A DNA stretch of 64,000 nt from CAVQFD01 sp963724695 (lineage in GTDB: Bacteria > Acidobacteriota > Vicinamibacteria > Vicinamibacterales > CAVVIG01): the NCBI GenBank assembly GCA_963724695.1, contig CAVRVW010000002.1, positions 62,001 through 126,000 of the forward strand, written 5' to 3'. Below, in pieces: positions 21,377-30,363 of this stretch; the first letter of the stretch is position 1, and every line of letters begins with the position of its first letter. The translations under genes and the position numbers were made by a program. Below the pieces are notes generated by a model. The model saw only the letters and a list, made by a program, of their open reading frames with translations. It had not been told where the DNA came from and ran no database searches.

Positions 21377-22951
21377 TCAGCGCACCAGGGTGGGCAGCAC
21401 GTAGGACACCGCCGCGCCAGGCCCGACCGGGATTTCGAGCGCCACCCAGATCGCGGTCAAGACGGCTCCTCCCACGTAGAACGCAATGCTGAAGGGCACC
21501 ACCAGAGCGAGCAGCGAGCCCAGCCGGAAGTCCGGAACCGAACGCTTGCATAAAACCAGCGTCAGCACGAAGTAGGGATTCAGCGGCGAGATCAGGTTGG
21601 TGACGGTGTCGCCCACTCGATAGGCCGCGGTCGTCATCTCGGGGGAGATGCCCAGCAGCATCATCATGGGCGTTGCCAGGGGCCCCATCGCCGTCCATTT
21701 CGCCGAACCGGACGCGATCAGAAAGTCGAGCCACGCAGACATGGTCGTCAGCATCGGCAGAAGAAGCGCCGGCGGTGCGTTCATCGCGCGCAGCTGGCCG
21801 GCGCCGACGATCGCCGTGATCGGCCCCAGGTTCGACCAGCCGAACATGGCCACGAACTGGGCCGCGAAGAACACCAGCACCAGATAGGGCAACATCCCGA
21901 CCAGGCCTTTCTCCATCATCGCCACGACGTCGCGGTGGGATCGGATCGTGCCCGTGGCCGCGCCGTAGGCGCAGCCGGTGGAGAGAAAGAGCACCAGGAA
22001 CCCTGGCGTCAAACCCCGGAAGAGCGGCGTGAGCCGCTGGCCCGGCGCGGCGGCCTCGTCGTACAACGGCGTGAAGCCGGGCCAAAGCGCCAGGGCGGCG
22101 AACACCGCGACGACTCCCAGTGCGGCCAGCCCCGCTGCCCTCAAACCACGCCGTTCCGCCGCAGTGAGCGGCGGAGCTTGCCGTTCGCCTCCTTCGGCGT
22201 GGCCGCCGTGCCATGCCCCGAGTCGCGGCGCGACGATGCGCTCGGTGACGAACCAGCCCAGTGCGGTGAACACGACGGCAATTGCGACGGTGAACCACCA
22301 GTTACCCAGGGGGTTCATCGTCCACCCGGGTTCGATCAGCCGGGCTCCGGTTTCGGTGATGCCCAGGATCAGCACATCGTATTGACCCGGCAGCAGATTG
22401 CCCGCCAGGCCGACCGACACACCGGCGAATCCCACCGTGAGGCCCAGGATCGGATGGCGCCCGGCGGCGGCGAACGTCACACCGGCAAGCGGGACGAAGA
22501 CGACGTAGCCGGCATCGACCGCATGGCACGTCAGCATGCCCATCAACATCGTCGCGGGTACCAACGCCCGTTTCGACACGGCGCCGAGGGCTGCGCGCAT
22601 GAGCGCAGCGAACAGGCCGCTGCCGTCCGCCACGCCCGCGCCGAGCAGGATCGTGAGCACCAGGCCCAGTGGCGGGAATCCCGTGTAGGTGCGCGGTGTC
22701 TCGGCGATGACGAGCTGCAGCGACTCTTCCGACAGCAGGCTCTTCACCGCGAGCGTGTCGCCGGTGACTGGATTCACCGCGGACCACCCGGCAGCCGCAC
22801 CGACTGCAGACAGCGCCATCAGCAGCGCGATCAAGCCGACGAAGATGAGTACCGGATCGGGAAGGACGTTGCCCAGTCGCTCGACGCTGTCGAGAAAGGC
22901 GTTGCGATCCTGCCCAGTGGGGCCGAGACGGGTGCCGACGGCAGGGGTCAA
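21377..22951 (-). CDS. AbgT family transporter
   Basis: An intact protein of 524 residues with about a dozen hydrophobic helices. The opening DSVERLGNVLPDPVLIFVGL, the long LTCHAVDAGYVVFVPLAG segment, GLAGNLLPGQYDVLILGITE and the late VGDTVTNLISPLNPYFVL are typical of AbgT proteins, inner-membrane transporters of p-aminobenzoyl-glutamate that also include sulfonamide-efflux members. Start is TTG 22951, only 11 nt after a TATAAT box, with no Shine-Dalgarno. No folate gene is nearby, so import versus efflux is open. Confidence 0.9.
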   Translation of the reverse strand: MTPAVGTRLGPTGQDRNAFLDSVERLGNVLPDPVLIFVGLIALLMALSAVGAAAGWSAVNPVTGDTLAVKSLLSEESLQLVIAETPRTYTGFPPLGLVLTILLGAGVADGSGLFAALMRAALGAVSKRALVPATMLMGMLTCHAVDAGYVVFVPLAGVTFAAAGRHPILGLTVGFAGVSVGLAGNLLPGQYDVLILGITETGARLIEPGWTMNPLGNWWFTVAIAVVFTALGWFVTERIVAPRLGAWHGGHAEGGERQAPPLTAAERRGLRAAGLAALGVVAVFAALALWPGFTPLYDEAAAPGQRLTPLFRGLTPGFLVLFLSTGCAYGAATGTIRSHRDVVAMMEKGLVGMLPYLVLVFFAAQFVAMFGWSNLGPITAIVGAGQLRAMNAPPALLLPMLTTMSAWLDFLIASGSAKWTAMGPLATPMMMLLGISPEMTTAAYRVGDTVTNLISPLNPYFVLTLVLCKRSVPDFRLGSLLALVVPFSIAFYVGGAVLTAIWVALEIPVGPGAAVSYVLPTLVR

Positions 22952-22962
22952 CGTGTGGCGTG

Positions 22963-22968
22963 ATTATA
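22963..22968 (-). promoter_or_regulatory. TATAAT -10 box, 11 nt before the AbgT start
   Basis: The minus strand reads TATAAT, then 11 nt, then the TTG start at 22951. This implies a transcript leader of a few nucleotides. No -35 element at the usual distance is obvious. Confidence 0.5.
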
Positions 22969-23045
22969 CGGCCGTCAACACACGCTGGATCTTCATTTCG
23001 GTCGTCGCTGTGCTACGGCCTCTCGGACTCTTGCTTGGCCGCTCC

Positions 23046-23759
23046 CTAACGGGCTCCGGAGACCAGCTGAGGCTCTGGACGATAGAAATGCGGCAACAGC
23101 CGTTTGAGATTCGCGATCTTCGGAAGGTCGTTGTAGACGATGTACGGCTGCCTTGGATTGCGGACGAGGTAATCCTGGTGGTACTTCTCGGCCGGGTAGA
23201 ACTGCCGTCCGATCTCGATCGTCGTCACGATCCGCTTCTTGAACAGGCGGGCCTCGTCGAGTTGCGCGATGTAGGCTTTCGCCACCGCGGCCTGTTCAGC
23301 GTTGGCCGCGAAGATCGTGGATCGGTACTGCGTGCCGGTGTCCGGCCCCTGGCGGTTGAGCTGTGTCGGGTCGTGGGCGACAGCGAAGAAGATCTGCAGC
23401 AACTGTCCGTAGGTGACCTGCTGCGGGTCGTAGGTGACCTGCACCGACTCGGCGTGCCCTGTCGTGCCGCTGTTGGTCACCTCGTAGATCGCGGTGCTCT
23501 TGGCTCCTCCGGCGTAGCCTGAGAGCGCGTTGCTCACGCCTTTGACGTGCTGGAACACGCCCTGCACGCCCCAGAAGCATCCGCCGGCCAGGACCGCCAC
23601 CTGCGACGGCGCCTGGCTCGCGGGAAGATCGCTGGCCGGCGTCGGAAGGACGAGGCCTTCCTGGGCGCCTGCCGGCATCATCTTCATCGCCAGCGCGGCG
23701 ACCAGGAGCACCGCCACGATCAGGCCGGACGAACGTCGTCGGTCAACGCTGCGCTTCAT
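23046..23759 (-). CDS. msrA: Peptide methionine-S-sulfoxide reductase MsrA, exported
   Basis: Reduces methionine-(S)-sulfoxide in proteins. The catalytic motif GCFWG has the nucleophilic Cys61, followed by VFQHVKGVSNALSGYAGG, YEVTNSGTTGHAESVQV, FFAVAHDPTQLNRQGPDTGT, YRSTIF and EKYHQDYL, all standard for MsrA. A signal sequence (LIVAVLLVAALAMKMMPAGA) marks it as periplasmic, unlike cytoplasmic MsrA. ATG 23759 gives 237 residues; the frame extends upstream but overlaps the divergent methyltransferase gene. A separate reducing partner is not seen nearby. Confidence 0.93.
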   Translation of the reverse strand: MKRSVDRRRSSGLIVAVLLVAALAMKMMPAGAQEGLVLPTPASDLPASQAPSQVAVLAGGCFWGVQGVFQHVKGVSNALSGYAGGAKSTAIYEVTNSGTTGHAESVQVTYDPQQVTYGQLLQIFFAVAHDPTQLNRQGPDTGTQYRSTIFAANAEQAAVAKAYIAQLDEARLFKKRIVTTIEIGRQFYPAEKYHQDYLVRNPRQPYIVYNDLPKIANLKRLLPHFYRPEPQLVSGAR

Positions 23760-23822
23760 GTCGATCACATGACCCTCCCGATTATTGTGCCGTACCGAAC
23801 GGAAGCACCGATAAGGAGATTC

Positions 23823-24815
23823 ATGGAGAAGGCGAACGGGACCCCTGTCGGGCTGAAATGGGAAGAGGAGTCCGAATGCGGTGTCTGCTCGTGCACCCGA
23901 TGGCGGCCCGTTGGAGCGATCCATGGACGGCGGTACGGGATGTGTTCGGATTGCGGGGTTGTTCGACTCGTTGATCGCGTCGCAGAGTCAGCTCTCGACG
24001 TGCTCTATGCGCATTACTACACACCCCGAGAGCTGAGCCGTGAAGAGCTGGAGCGGCAATTGAGCAACCCTACCTTTCTGCATCGCCTGAGAAGACTCGA
24101 GCTGACGGTCGGATCACGGGAGCGGCGCATCTTCGAGATTGGCTGCGGCGATGGTAACTTCCTGGCTTCATTGCAGCGGACAGGATGGAAGGTGGACGGT
24201 TCCGAGTTCAGCAGTGACACCGTGTCGCAGGTGCGCGACAGGCACGGTATCGCTGTCACAGATGTCGACGTCACCAAACAGGTGCCTTCGTCCGCTCCTT
24301 ACCCGGTTGTCGCCGCCTATCACGTCCTCGAGCACGTGTACCGGCCTGAAGAATGGCTCCTGGGAGTTCGCAAGCTCGTCGAGCCGCAGGGCCTGCTCCA
24401 CCTTCAAGTGCCAAACTGGGCGTCGCTCACACACGCCCTGACCGGGATCGCGTGGTCGTCCATGACGTTTCCACAGCATGTGTACTTCTACACCCCCCAC
24501 ACCCTTGGTGCCCTTCTCTCGAACTGCGGCTTCGATGTGATCGCGGCGACGACATGGGATCCATGGCATGGCCCCGGCACGACGAGGAGTTCGTTCGGCA
24601 GTCGCGCCAGGCACTTTGTCACAGGCCAGCTGCCGTGGAGTGCCGCACCCGGTCATTCGACGAATGGACCAGGGGCTGTGGAGACCAGCGAGAAGGTGCC
24701 CTGGCGGCGTGTGTCGCACGCACTCGTGCAGGTCGCCGGCGGCTGGGTGGCACGTCTGGAAGCGCTGATCGGACGTGGCGGGGTCGTGGATTTCGTCGCG
24801 AAGCGCGTCGATTGA
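23823..24815 (+). CDS. Class I SAM-dependent methyltransferase with zinc-ribbon N-terminus
   Basis: 330 residues. A four-cysteine ribbon (CGVC at 19-22, CSDC at 41-44) is followed by a Methyltransf_23-type domain: motif I FEIGCGDGNF near 104-113, an acidic DGSEFSSDTV, and AAYHVLEHVYRPEEWL. The closing half has HVYFYTPHTLGALLSNCGF. The layout matches methyltransferases found with sugar or surface-polymer genes, but none is adjacent here, so the substrate is open. ATG 23823 follows AAGGAG at a normal distance. It is divergent from msrA with a gap of 63 bp. Confidence 0.85.
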   Translation: MEKANGTPVGLKWEEESECGVCSCTRWRPVGAIHGRRYGMCSDCGVVRLVDRVAESALDVLYAHYYTPRELSREELERQLSNPTFLHRLRRLELTVGSRERRIFEIGCGDGNFLASLQRTGWKVDGSEFSSDTVSQVRDRHGIAVTDVDVTKQVPSSAPYPVVAAYHVLEHVYRPEEWLLGVRKLVEPQGLLHLQVPNWASLTHALTGIAWSSMTFPQHVYFYTPHTLGALLSNCGFDVIAATTWDPWHGPGTTRSSFGSRARHFVTGQLPWSAAPGHSTNGPGAVETSEKVPWRRVSHALVQVAGGWVARLEALIGRGGVVDFVAKRVD

Positions 24816-24831
24816 GTGGGCGCTCGGCGCC

Positions 24832-25260
24832 CTATGCCGTAGTGCTGAGTCGCCGCAGCCAGACCGAGGACAACAGGAACAGACACACGAGGCACGCAGC
24901 CAGCATCAACGGGCTCTGTGCCAATGCCGGTTCCAGGACGGCGCTGAAAACGCGCGCTCCTGTCACTGCCGCGACCCCGACGACAATCGTGTTGGTCGCC
25001 ATTTCCACAACCTCAGGGCTGACGAGACGTGCGCCGGAACGGTGCTGCAGCTCTTCGACGGCTCTGACGGCCACGCGCTCTGAGAAGTACTGCGGAGGCG
25101 TCCACATGGGCTCGTCATGGAGGAGCGCGTCGAGCCGTGCGAACGCGGCTTGCGCGGCACGGCATTCGGCGCACACGGCGATGTGTGCCTCGATCGCCGT
25201 CGTTTCCGCCGCAGACGGTTCTCCCGCCGCCAGGGCCTCGCGGCACGCGTCGCAGGTCAC
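24832..25260 (-). CDS. Anti-sigma factor with zinc-finger (zf-HC2) domain
   Basis: 142 residues. The N-terminal zinc-binding anti-sigma domain is seen in MTCDACREAL and HIAVCAECRAA (His26, Cys30, Cys33, with Cys3/Cys6 nearby). A C-terminal membrane segment (LMLAACLVCLFLLSSVWL) and a weaker one at VVEMATNTIVVGVAAVTG follow. The family holds ECF sigma factors at the membrane until a redox or envelope signal releases them. The start overlaps the sigma stop by 4 bp (ATGA), so the pair is translationally coupled. Confidence 0.88.
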   Translation of the reverse strand: MTCDACREALAAGEPSAAETTAIEAHIAVCAECRAAQAAFARLDALLHDEPMWTPPQYFSERVAVRAVEELQHRSGARLVSPEVVEMATNTIVVGVAAVTGARVFSAVLEPALAQSPLMLAACLVCLFLLSSVWLRRLSTTA

Positions 25261-25850
25261 GACGCGCCTCCCGCTGTCCGCTGAAGCACATGGCCGATGC
25301 GCTCCCGGATCTGCTGTTTCGCACGAAACACCAGCGTCTTGACCGTGCCCACAGGCATGTCGAGCATCGCCGCAATCGTACCGTAGTCAAGGCCGTCGAT
25401 CGCGGCATAGACGAGTGGGACGCGGTACTTCTCGGGGAGCTGCGCGACCTGTTCTCGAATGAGACGATGCATCTGTTTCACCTCCAGAACGGCCTCTGGC
25501 GTGGGGCGCACGTCCTCCAATCGCCCGAGGAGGCTCTGTCCTGTCTCTGCGTCCGGCACGTCACCGGAGATGGTGGGCGCAGTTGCGCGCCTCCGGACGT
25601 GGTCGATCGCCACCCGATGGGCGATCGTGCACACCCAAGTCGAGAGCTTGGCCTGCCCGCGAAACGCCGGCAACCCCCGAAAGACACGCAGGAACGTCTC
25701 TTGAACAAGGTCCTCGACGACGTTCTGCTCCCCGGTCGCCCGCCAGATGACCGTGCCGACGAGGCGGGCGTGAGCGTCGACCAGAGTCGCGCACGCCAGC
25801 TGATCGCCGGCCACGCATCGGGCCAGCAATTGGACATCGTCACCATCCAT
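25257..25850 (-). CDS. ECF RNA polymerase sigma factor
   Basis: 197 residues with sigma region 2 (EDLVQETFLRVFRGLPAFRG, LSTWVCTIAHRVAIDHVRRR) and region 4 (LPEKYRVPLVYAAIDGLDYG, GTIAAMLDMPVGTVKTLVFR). It would direct RNA polymerase to a small stress regulon under control of the adjacent anti-sigma. The start is set at ATG 25850 because an ECF-type promoter on the same strand (25883-25908) would begin transcription near 25876, excluding the longer frame starting at 25916. The promoter and its mirror image before the neighbouring gene suggest autoregulation. Confidence 0.92.
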   Translation of the reverse strand: MDGDDVQLLARCVAGDQLACATLVDAHARLVGTVIWRATGEQNVVEDLVQETFLRVFRGLPAFRGQAKLSTWVCTIAHRVAIDHVRRRATAPTISGDVPDAETGQSLLGRLEDVRPTPEAVLEVKQMHRLIREQVAQLPEKYRVPLVYAAIDGLDYGTIAAMLDMPVGTVKTLVFRAKQQIRERIGHVLQRTAGGAS

Positions 25851-25882
25851 GAAGGGGGCGTTCCGCGGGCATTGAGCAATGA

Positions 25883-25908
25883 GACGGATACCACAGGCTC
25901 CGGTTTCA
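25883..25908 (-). promoter_or_regulatory. ECF-type promoter TGAAAC-N16-CGTC for the sigma operon
   Basis: On the minus strand TGAAAC (25903-25908) is followed by exactly 16 nt and CGTC (25883-25886). The hexamer and tetramer resemble ECF sigma -35 and -10 elements (TGAAAC/CGTC as in the Bacillus SigW group). Transcription would start about 26 nt before ATG 25850. Confidence 0.65.
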
Positions 25909-25940
25909 CCCAACATGGAGGAGCGCGTGTGAAACCGGAG
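25898..25940. repeat. 12-bp inverted repeat CTCCGGTTTCAC / GTGAAACCGGAG
   Basis: Perfect 12-bp arms at 25898-25909 and 25929-25940, separated by 19 bp, centred between the sigma gene and the DUF6249 gene. Each arm contains the -35 hexamer of one of the two outward-facing promoters, so the dyad is probably two -35 regions back to back rather than an RNA hairpin. Confidence 0.75.
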
Positions 25941-25955
25941 GCCTTCCCGTCCGTC
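25930..25955 (+). promoter_or_regulatory. ECF-type promoter TGAAAC-N16-CGTC for the DUF6249 gene
   Basis: TGAAAC (25930-25935), 16 nt, CGTC (25952-25955). Spacing and both boxes are identical to the opposite-strand promoter. The predicted transcription start near 25962 supports ATG 25997, not the upstream ATG 25958, as the translation start of the neighbouring gene. Confidence 0.65.
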
Positions 25956-25996
25956 ACATGGGCCAAACGCACTTGAAAAGCCCGGAGGACGCCGAG

Positions 25997-26458
25997 ATGG
26001 AATCCCTAAGCGACACAATCGTGACCCTCGCCGCCATCGTCCTGACCCTGGGGTTGGTGCCCCTGGGCGCCTACTTCGACCACCGCAAGCGCAAGATGGT
26101 GTTCGAAGAGCGGCGTCTGATGATCGAACGTGGAATGCAGCCGCCGGCGGCACTGCCGGACACGGGTCCGCTTGCCATGCTGCATGGCGCCGGCGGGCTC
26201 GCCCCTCGTGACACCAAGACCGCCGTGGAAGCCTGCTTGCGGCGCGGGATTGTCCTGGCGTTCCTGGGGGCTGGCCTGTGGGTTGGGGACTCCGTCCTCA
26301 ATCAGCGTCTAGCGACCCTCGCGGAGTACGGCAGCCAAGGCGCGCAAGCGTTCATTGCGTCGGGCGCTCTCGCCGCCGCCGGCGCCGTGCTCGGGTTGAC
26401 GGGAATCGGCAACCTCGTCTACTACGCTCTGGCCAGAAGCCGTCGGGACCTCTCCTGA
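25997..26458 (+). CDS. DUF6249-like membrane protein, putative ECF target
   Basis: 153 residues. The first helix (TIVTLAAIVLTLGLVPLGAY) is followed by a charged cytoplasmic patch (DHRKRKMVFEERRLMIERGM), then helices GIVLAFLGAGLWVGDS and FIASGALAAAGAVLGLTG. The layout matches DUF6249-type proteins, often next to ECF sigma/anti-sigma genes in Acidobacteria (recollection, not searched). ATG 25997 has GGAGG upstream. It probably belongs to the regulon of the adjacent sigma factor. Molecular function unknown. Confidence 0.75.
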   Translation: MESLSDTIVTLAAIVLTLGLVPLGAYFDHRKRKMVFEERRLMIERGMQPPAALPDTGPLAMLHGAGGLAPRDTKTAVEACLRRGIVLAFLGAGLWVGDSVLNQRLATLAEYGSQGAQAFIASGALAAAGAVLGLTGIGNLVYYALARSRRDLS

Positions 26459-26539
26459 GGGCGCAGTTTCCGCTTCGCTGTAGGCCAATGCCGTCCGATA
26501 GCTCCAGTCTGAGTGGAAGCCGCAGCGCTCCAGCGAAGC

Positions 26540-27427
26540 TCATCGGAATAGATCGTTCGCGGCAGTCGCCTGAGTCAACGGAATGAGCGGCAGTTCCCCT
26601 TTCAATGCGCCTCTGGACGCCTCAGACACCTTTTGCACGATGTCGTCCGAGTACTGCGTCTTGTGACACGCCATCGCTCGGCGGGACGCCTCGAAGTCCG
26701 TCGCGGAGAACGGAACGCGAACGCTGAAGTACTTCAGCGACGGGATGAGGAAGGGCGGCTCTCCGCGGGACGGATTCATCACCCGAAATCCCTCGATTGG
26801 AAGCGACACGTAGAACAGACGCTCCGGCACGCCCGGTGCGCCGGCCCGTGCGAGCTGCGTCACGATGCTGCTCACAAGCCGATGATCGGGATGGCCCGTT
26901 GCCCCGTCCGGTCCCCACGTGATCACGGCGTCGGGGCGGATCCGCAGCAGTTCTTCCTGCATCCGAGCGGTCAGCTGGAAGAGACGCGCCCGATCCTCCA
27001 TGTAGCTGCCGAGGTGCGCGTCCGGGAACCCGAGCAGGATCGGGGGATGGATCCCGAGCGCGTCCGTTGCGCACCGAGCCTCTTCGCTACGCACGCGGGC
27101 GAGTTCTGGACCACGCGGGATCGAGGTATGTGCCCCACCCTGAGCGCCGTCCGTGGCGATGACCAGATAGACCTGCGCGCCGTCCCGCGCGTACCGCGCG
27201 AGGATCGGACCCGCCGCTCCCTCGTCGTCTGGGTGAGCGAACACTGCGACCAGCGTCCTGGAGGCGCCCTGGGCTGCGACCCCTGTAAACACCATCGATT
27301 TCAGAACGGGCACGGCCACGGTGATCATCAGTTGATACAGCAGCGCCATGATCGCGATCGCCGCGATCACCATCGTGCAGGTCGCGATCGTCTCGAACAC
27401 CACGCCTTTAGGATTTCTGTTCTTCAT
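26540..27427 (-). CDS. PIG-L family deacetylase, membrane-anchored
   Basis: 295 residues. An N-terminal helix (TIATCTMVIAAIAIMALLYQ) anchors a zinc-dependent N-acetylglucosaminyl-type deacetylase domain: the metal and catalytic motif AVFAHPDDEGAAGP, ATDGAQGGAHTS, and the second metal motif TGHPDHRLVSS. Relatives (MshB, BshB, LmbE) deacetylate GlcNAc derivatives; the substrate here is unknown. ATG 27427 is preceded by AGGAGGCGGTC. It lies downstream of the multipass kinase gene on the same strand, separated by a hairpin. Confidence 0.88.
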   Translation of the reverse strand: MKNRNPKGVVFETIATCTMVIAAIAIMALLYQLMITVAVPVLKSMVFTGVAAQGASRTLVAVFAHPDDEGAAGPILARYARDGAQVYLVIATDGAQGGAHTSIPRGPELARVRSEEARCATDALGIHPPILLGFPDAHLGSYMEDRARLFQLTARMQEELLRIRPDAVITWGPDGATGHPDHRLVSSIVTQLARAGAPGVPERLFYVSLPIEGFRVMNPSRGEPPFLIPSLKYFSVRVPFSATDFEASRRAMACHKTQYSDDIVQKVSEASRGALKGELPLIPLTQATAANDLFR

Positions 27428-27478
27428 GACCGCCTCCTGGACGCCACGGTAGCGCGGGTCGAGGCGATTCAGGCTTGA

Positions 27479-27496
27479 GGAAACCTTGAGGTTTCC
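27479..27496 (-). terminator. Hairpin after the kinase gene
   Basis: GGAAACC, loop, GGTTTCC form a perfect 7-bp stem with a 4-nt loop, 4 bp past the kinase stop (27501). No long T-run follows, so it could be a weak terminator or an RNA-stabilising 3' end. Confidence 0.4.
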
Positions 27497-27500
27497 CTGA

Positions 27501-30267
27501 TCAGGCGCGGCGGGCGGGTTCGTGTCTCGGCAGGAGCGTGCCAAGCATCGGGCGGCCCGCCAGCGCGGTATGCCAGCCATAGGCGGCCAGCGCGATCACG
27601 GTGGCCAGCACGAGGCGAGACGATGAGGCGTACGGCACTGAGGAGTCGATGGCGATCGGCACCTGCATCAGCGGCACGCTCACGAACGACGCGACCAGGA
27701 TCGTCAGCAGACCGAACCGGACGGCCACCAGGATGACCGCCGTCTGGACGGCCGCGAACAACGCGATGTCTGCAGACGATGGAGGGAAGTGATCGGCCGG
27801 GGCGTTGGTGAGCAGCCAGCCCCCGTGGTTGACGGCATAGTTCACGGTCAGTGCCAGAGTCATCGCCACTATCGCGAACCAGCGCCGCCGGAGGAGCACA
27901 AAGAGCACGAACAAGAGCAGGAACGTCAGCATGACGCCGCTCCACACGGGAATGTTCATCACCGAGCCGATGATCCGCGAGAGCACATAGCGCCCGCCGA
28001 GCAGCAGGTCACTGGACACCTCCATTCCGTCGAAGGGGTTGCTGGAGGCACCAACCGGAAATTGCGGCGGTCGGCCCGACCAGCGCCGCCCCAGCGTATG
28101 GAGTCCGAGTATCAGCGCATTGGCAATCGCGACGAGCACGCCGACGAGCACGTCGCGTCCGACGAGGGGATCGCGAACGTTGCCGGCCAGCAAGCGGCTC
28201 CATCCGATCATCGTTTCAGGCCAGACGCGGCGCATATGCGGTTCGAGCGCGATATACAGCACCCACACGAATGCCGGGACGAAGAAGACAATTCCGGGCC
28301 CCCTGCTGAGCACCGACAGATCGCCGGTTGCGAGCGCATTGCTCACCGCGCCCGCGGCGAGAATGAACATGCTCAACCGCAAGGCGCCGCGGCGATCGCC
28401 GCGGCCCAGACGCAGATTGCGCAGCGCCAGCACCAGGGCGGTGACAATGGCCAGCGGTGCCAGGGCGGTGCGCATGTAGAGACCGACGCGCTCTCCCGAC
28501 GTGTTGCCTTGTACGGCGTCTTCGTTCCTGGGCCGTGTCCACGGCGCGACGATCTCGAAGTACGCGGGCCTTCCCCGCACGGCCGCAGCCTCGATTCGAA
28601 TGGGCACATCAGGGCGGTCGGGATATGCGCCTTCCCAGGCGGCCCGCGCGTCCGCAAAGATTGGCGGGATCCACCTGGGCTCGACGGGCGAGAACTGTGC
28701 GATGGGCAAGCCAGCCTCCGCGAACAGCGCTGTCCAATCAGCCGGCGATGCAGGAGTGGACGCGGCCGGGGCTTCCGGCGACGTCTCGATCTGCACGGGG
28801 ACGGCCAGCAGGCTGCACCAGCCGACCTCTTCGATCGAGCGTCAGCGACGCCATCCCGGAACGCGTGGGGGGCGGATTCAGCGGCGTCACGATATTGGTG
28901 CCGCCAATTGGCACCAAACGCCGGGGACTGTGCCGGTGCCAGAAGAGCAACGCAGGCGGTTCGGATGCAGCGAGCGTGCGCCATCGCGCCGGTGATCGGT
29001 CGTGCTCGTCGATGTATTTCAGGTAGTCGATATCGGTCGCATATCCGACCGCTTCATCGGCTGGCGTGTCCGCGTAGCCCAGGTTCCGCAGCACGGTATG
29101 GGCTCGCTCGGTGAGCGACTGCGAGCTCAGGTCGATCTTGGTCATCCCGATCAGGCTGATGTCACGCGTGAGCGGGACGAGAAGGATCAGCCCAAACAGC
29201 ACCCCCGCGAAGCAGAAGGCGCCGATCGCGGGCGATAGCGTGCCGGCTTCTCCGGCCGCCGCAACCAGGTCAGGTGATGGCGTTTCGCCCGCCGCCAGCA
29301 TGGCCGCGAGCGGGTTCCCTCCTGGCAACGCAGAGGCAACGGCAATTGCCGAGGCCGGACGCCGAGCCGGATCACGTTCGAGACAGCGCATGATGACGCG
29401 TTCGATGGCGGGATCCAGATCGGGAATGTGGGCCGACGGGCTGGCCGGAGGCGCACCGTCATGCGCGCGCCCGCCGAGTGGAGCGCCGTCGACGGTGAGC
29501 GCACGCTGGCCCGTGAACATCTCGTACAAGACCAGGCCCAGCGCGTAGACATCGGTCCGCGTCGTCACCTCGCGCCCATCCAACTGCTCCGGCGCCATGT
29601 AGCCGGGTGTGCCGGCCACCTCGCGCGTGTCGCGCCGCTGGTCGGTGAGATTCGCGAGACCAAAGTCCGCGAGGCGCGCCCGACCACGTCCGTCGATCAG
29701 CACGTTCGCGGGCTTCAGATCGCGATGCAAGACGTGACACGCGTGCGCCGCCGCAAGGCCGGCGCAGAGCTGCCGTGAGAGCTCGAGCGCCTTGTCTGGC
29801 GGCAACCGGCCGATGCGCCGCAACAACGAGGCGAGATCTTCGCCGTCGATGTATTCCATCGAGAGGAAGTGCTGGCCGCCGGTTTCGGCGATATCGTGCA
29901 CGCGGCACACGTTCGGATGGGAGACCTGCCGAGCCAACCGAACTTCCTGATGGAAACGTGCGAGCCGGTCGGCGCGATCCGTGACCTCCTTTGACAGGAA
30001 TTTCAGAGCGACCGGTTGTCCAAGCTTCAAGTCTTCCGCTCGATAGACTTCGCCCATGCCGCCTCGGCCCAGCAGGCCGACGATGCGGTAGCGGCCGGCC
30101 AGCATGGTGCCGGGAATGAACTGCGCGCCGTCGAGGGCGTCCGACAAAGGCGGCGAGGCGGCCGCCGCGGTCAGCGTCGGCGCTTGCGACGTGTCAACGC
30201 GGGCACCGCAGGCCAGGCAGAAGCGGCTCGTTTCGGGCACCTCGCGCCGGCAGGAAGGACACTGCAT
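27501..30267 (-). CDS. Zinc-ribbon Ser/Thr protein kinase with multipass C-terminal domain (one frameshift)
   Basis: About 920 residues. The N-terminal zinc ribbon has Cys3, 6, 17 and 20. The kinase domain follows: LLGRGGMGEVYRAE, VALKFL, HRDLKPANVLID, ADFGLANL, GYMAPEQLDG. Then come a membrane helix (FCFAGVLFGLILLVPL), a soluble loop, and after a frame change near 28800 a block of about eight helices (LAPLAIVTALVLALRNL, VMLTFLLLFVLFVLLRRRWF). The C-terminal block differs from the PD40 propellers of the other kinases and may sense membrane state (inference). It is divergent from a winged-helix/FHA regulator, a likely phosphorylation partner. Confidence 0.85.
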
Positions 30268-30279
30268 CGGATCGGCATG

Positions 30280-30285
30280 ATTCTA
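30280..30285 (-). promoter_or_regulatory. TAGAAT -10 box, 12 nt before the kinase start
   Basis: The minus strand reads TAGAAT, 12 nt, ATG 30267, the same spacing as before the kinase at 14021, with no Shine-Dalgarno between. Confidence 0.5.
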
Positions 30286-30338
30286 GCGACCCCATGAGAG
30301 TGTCGCCAGAGAAAGAGGACCTGAACAGGGCCCTCTCG

Positions 30339-30344
30339 TATAAT
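30339..30344 (+). promoter_or_regulatory. TATAAT -10 box of the wHTH-FHA regulator
   Basis: TATAAT, 19 nt before ATG 30364. It faces the opposite way to the kinase -10 box 53 bp away, so the two genes share one short control region. Confidence 0.5.
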
Positions 30345-30363
30345 CCGCCAGGCCTTGCAGCAC

